Source: Trichopria drosophilae (lineage: Eukaryota; Arthropoda; Insecta; Hymenoptera; Diapriidae). Taken from it: DNA of 64,000 nucleotides. The notes beneath the pieces were generated by a model, which worked only from the letters and a program-made list of their open reading frames with translations, ran no database searches and had not been told where the DNA came from. Shown in pieces: positions 62,745 to 64,000 of this stretch. The stretch's first letter is position 1. The number at the start of each line of letters is the position of its first letter. The stretch covers positions 155,520,501 through 155,584,500 of the forward strand of contig CM059582.1 in assembly GCA_030407085.1 (NCBI GenBank), given 5' to 3'. Both the position numbers and the translations under genes were made by a program.

Positions 62745-63600
62745 CTCAATCAGTGAAAATTTCGTCAAATGCGTCAGCAAAAACAATTTTCGCTGTTTAA
62801 TCAGTCAATTTCACTGCTTAACCAGTTGATTTTACTATTTAACCAGTGGAAATATTGTATTTACTGAAACTCCTGCAGAATTCAACTCTAATGCCCACTA
62901 TTTCACTAGTTCTTCAGTTGTACATTATTTTAACGCCGATCAGTGAATATAAGCAATGATTTGTTTTTAATCCTACAATAAAACTGAACATCTATATACA
63001 ATTTCAATAAAGTAGATTTTAAGGCTGCAAGAACTTTATTCTTCCAATTTGAACAGTTTTTCTGGCCCAAGATGTTTTTATAAGTGGATCGTAACTAAAT
63101 TTTCTGTGTTGTTTTTTGCGTTTTCATGATAGTATTTGAGTTCTACAAATTGAATAGTAGCGATCTCTTTCAGTTATGTATCTAATGTTTATCGTAATTA
63201 TTCGTTTTTAACCATTTTTATAACCTTTAAAATTGCAGGCAGGCGCTACTATATAGTTTGAGGGGAGTGTACAAAGTTATGTTTGCACCTTAAAGGTTTC
63301 ATTTTCCTAAAATAGATGTTTTTACCATATATAACGCGAAAGCTAGCAGTTACATTTCAACGGCCAGATCACGAAATGCGTTTTTATTATTTAGTAAATA
63401 GACACTGTTTACCAGTGAAAACCTCTGATTACCGGCAGAAACCATATGGTTTGATTCCAGTGATTTCATTCCACTAATTTCAGACAAATTCACTGGATCT
63501 ACAGTGAATAGGCATTGTTTTGAAGTGACAGAAATGTGATTTCATGTCAATGATATTCCAGCTAATTTAGAAGAGTTCGCTGTTGAAATCAGTGTCTAAT
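62745..63600. repeat. Cluster of CAGTGAA/TTCACTG words
   Basis: CAGTGAA, TTCACTG, ACCAGTG and close variants recur about a dozen times in two groups (62745-62960 and 63405-63600) on both strands. The pattern resembles the interior of the foldback elements elsewhere in the window, but clear terminal repeats and target duplications were not found. Edges are approximate. Confidence 0.4.
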
Positions 63601-64000
63601 GGCTTTGTGAATTAGCAAATGTAAACTGTCAATTAGTAGTTTTTAGCTGGTGCTGATTAAGAGAGTATTGCATTGGAATGACCAATTTATGATATCAGTC
63701 CATACACGATGATGGTTGGCAAACATTTACACGTAGATATTTGATTGCGATTTGAGACGCATGTTTCAAGAATTTTTGCTAATAGGAAATATACTTTTGC
63801 TGACGTTCTTTTCTTGTAATGGTAAGTAGATTGTAGAATGCATTTTTCTACCGTAAAAATAAAAAATGACGGCTGCCTCTTATAACAACTACTACTCTGC
63901 CAATTTCATAGACTATTTAGTCAAAACTGGTAATTACTTTAACTTGTTAGTACTTTTCTGACAGGAAATCCTTCAAACCCTACAATTATAAAAATATACG
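63601..64000. other. AT-rich non-coding stretch at window end
   Basis: Nothing recognisable. The window may cut a larger feature. Confidence 0.4.

Overview
This is an AT-rich animal nuclear window, most likely an insect and possibly a hymenopteran. The reasons are one spliced exon of a Sidestep-type immunoglobulin protein, many short TA-flanked foldback elements, a decayed Ty3/gypsy polymerase and no bacterial gene organisation. The organism call is inference; no marker gene fixes the species. Almost none of the open frames longer than 60 codons looks like a gene. Most are chance frames in AT-rich DNA or frames running through repeats.

The only recognisable host coding sequence is a 161-bp minus-strand exon (24143-24303). 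It encodes the second half of an immunoglobulin domain and has clean splice signals at both ends. I found no partner exon in the 24 kb downstream or 40 kb upstream, so much of the window may be intron of one large neuronal-type adhesion gene.

The rest is a mosaic of mobile-element remnants, read left to right. The first 3 kb holds three foldback elements (184-1051, 1255-1645, 1799-2910). A 504-bp foldback lies at 8268-8771. A tRNA-headed SINE-like element lies at 13869-14220. A dispersed repeat with a GGCGGATCC-like core lies at 15795-15990, with an AT palindrome ending in CCCGGG beside it. A 595-bp palindrome built of GTGTGGC units lies at 21656-22250. A decayed 650-bp palindrome lies at 28434-29083, followed by a piggyBac-type foldback at 29663-30041 and a 130-bp foldback at 31978-32107. 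A 943-bp element at 35136-36078 has captured a (CA)71(CG)12 tract.

The second half holds a GC-richer decayed gypsy-like element (about 38890-41640) and a foldback at 45999-46368. At 49842-52055 two opposed fragments of one coding transposon surround an 860-bp imperfect palindrome. A short isolated hairpin lies at 54587-54632. A 2.6-kb composite inverted structure (56352-58917) carries two nearly identical 312-bp foldback elements, and another foldback follows at 59867-60268.

Several foldback elements with unrelated interiors share the terminus CAC(G/T)GARAAAA and a TA target site. This suggests one transposase moved many non-autonomous passengers. Coordinates of repeat edges come from reading terminal inverted repeats by eye. 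No alignment or database search was run.
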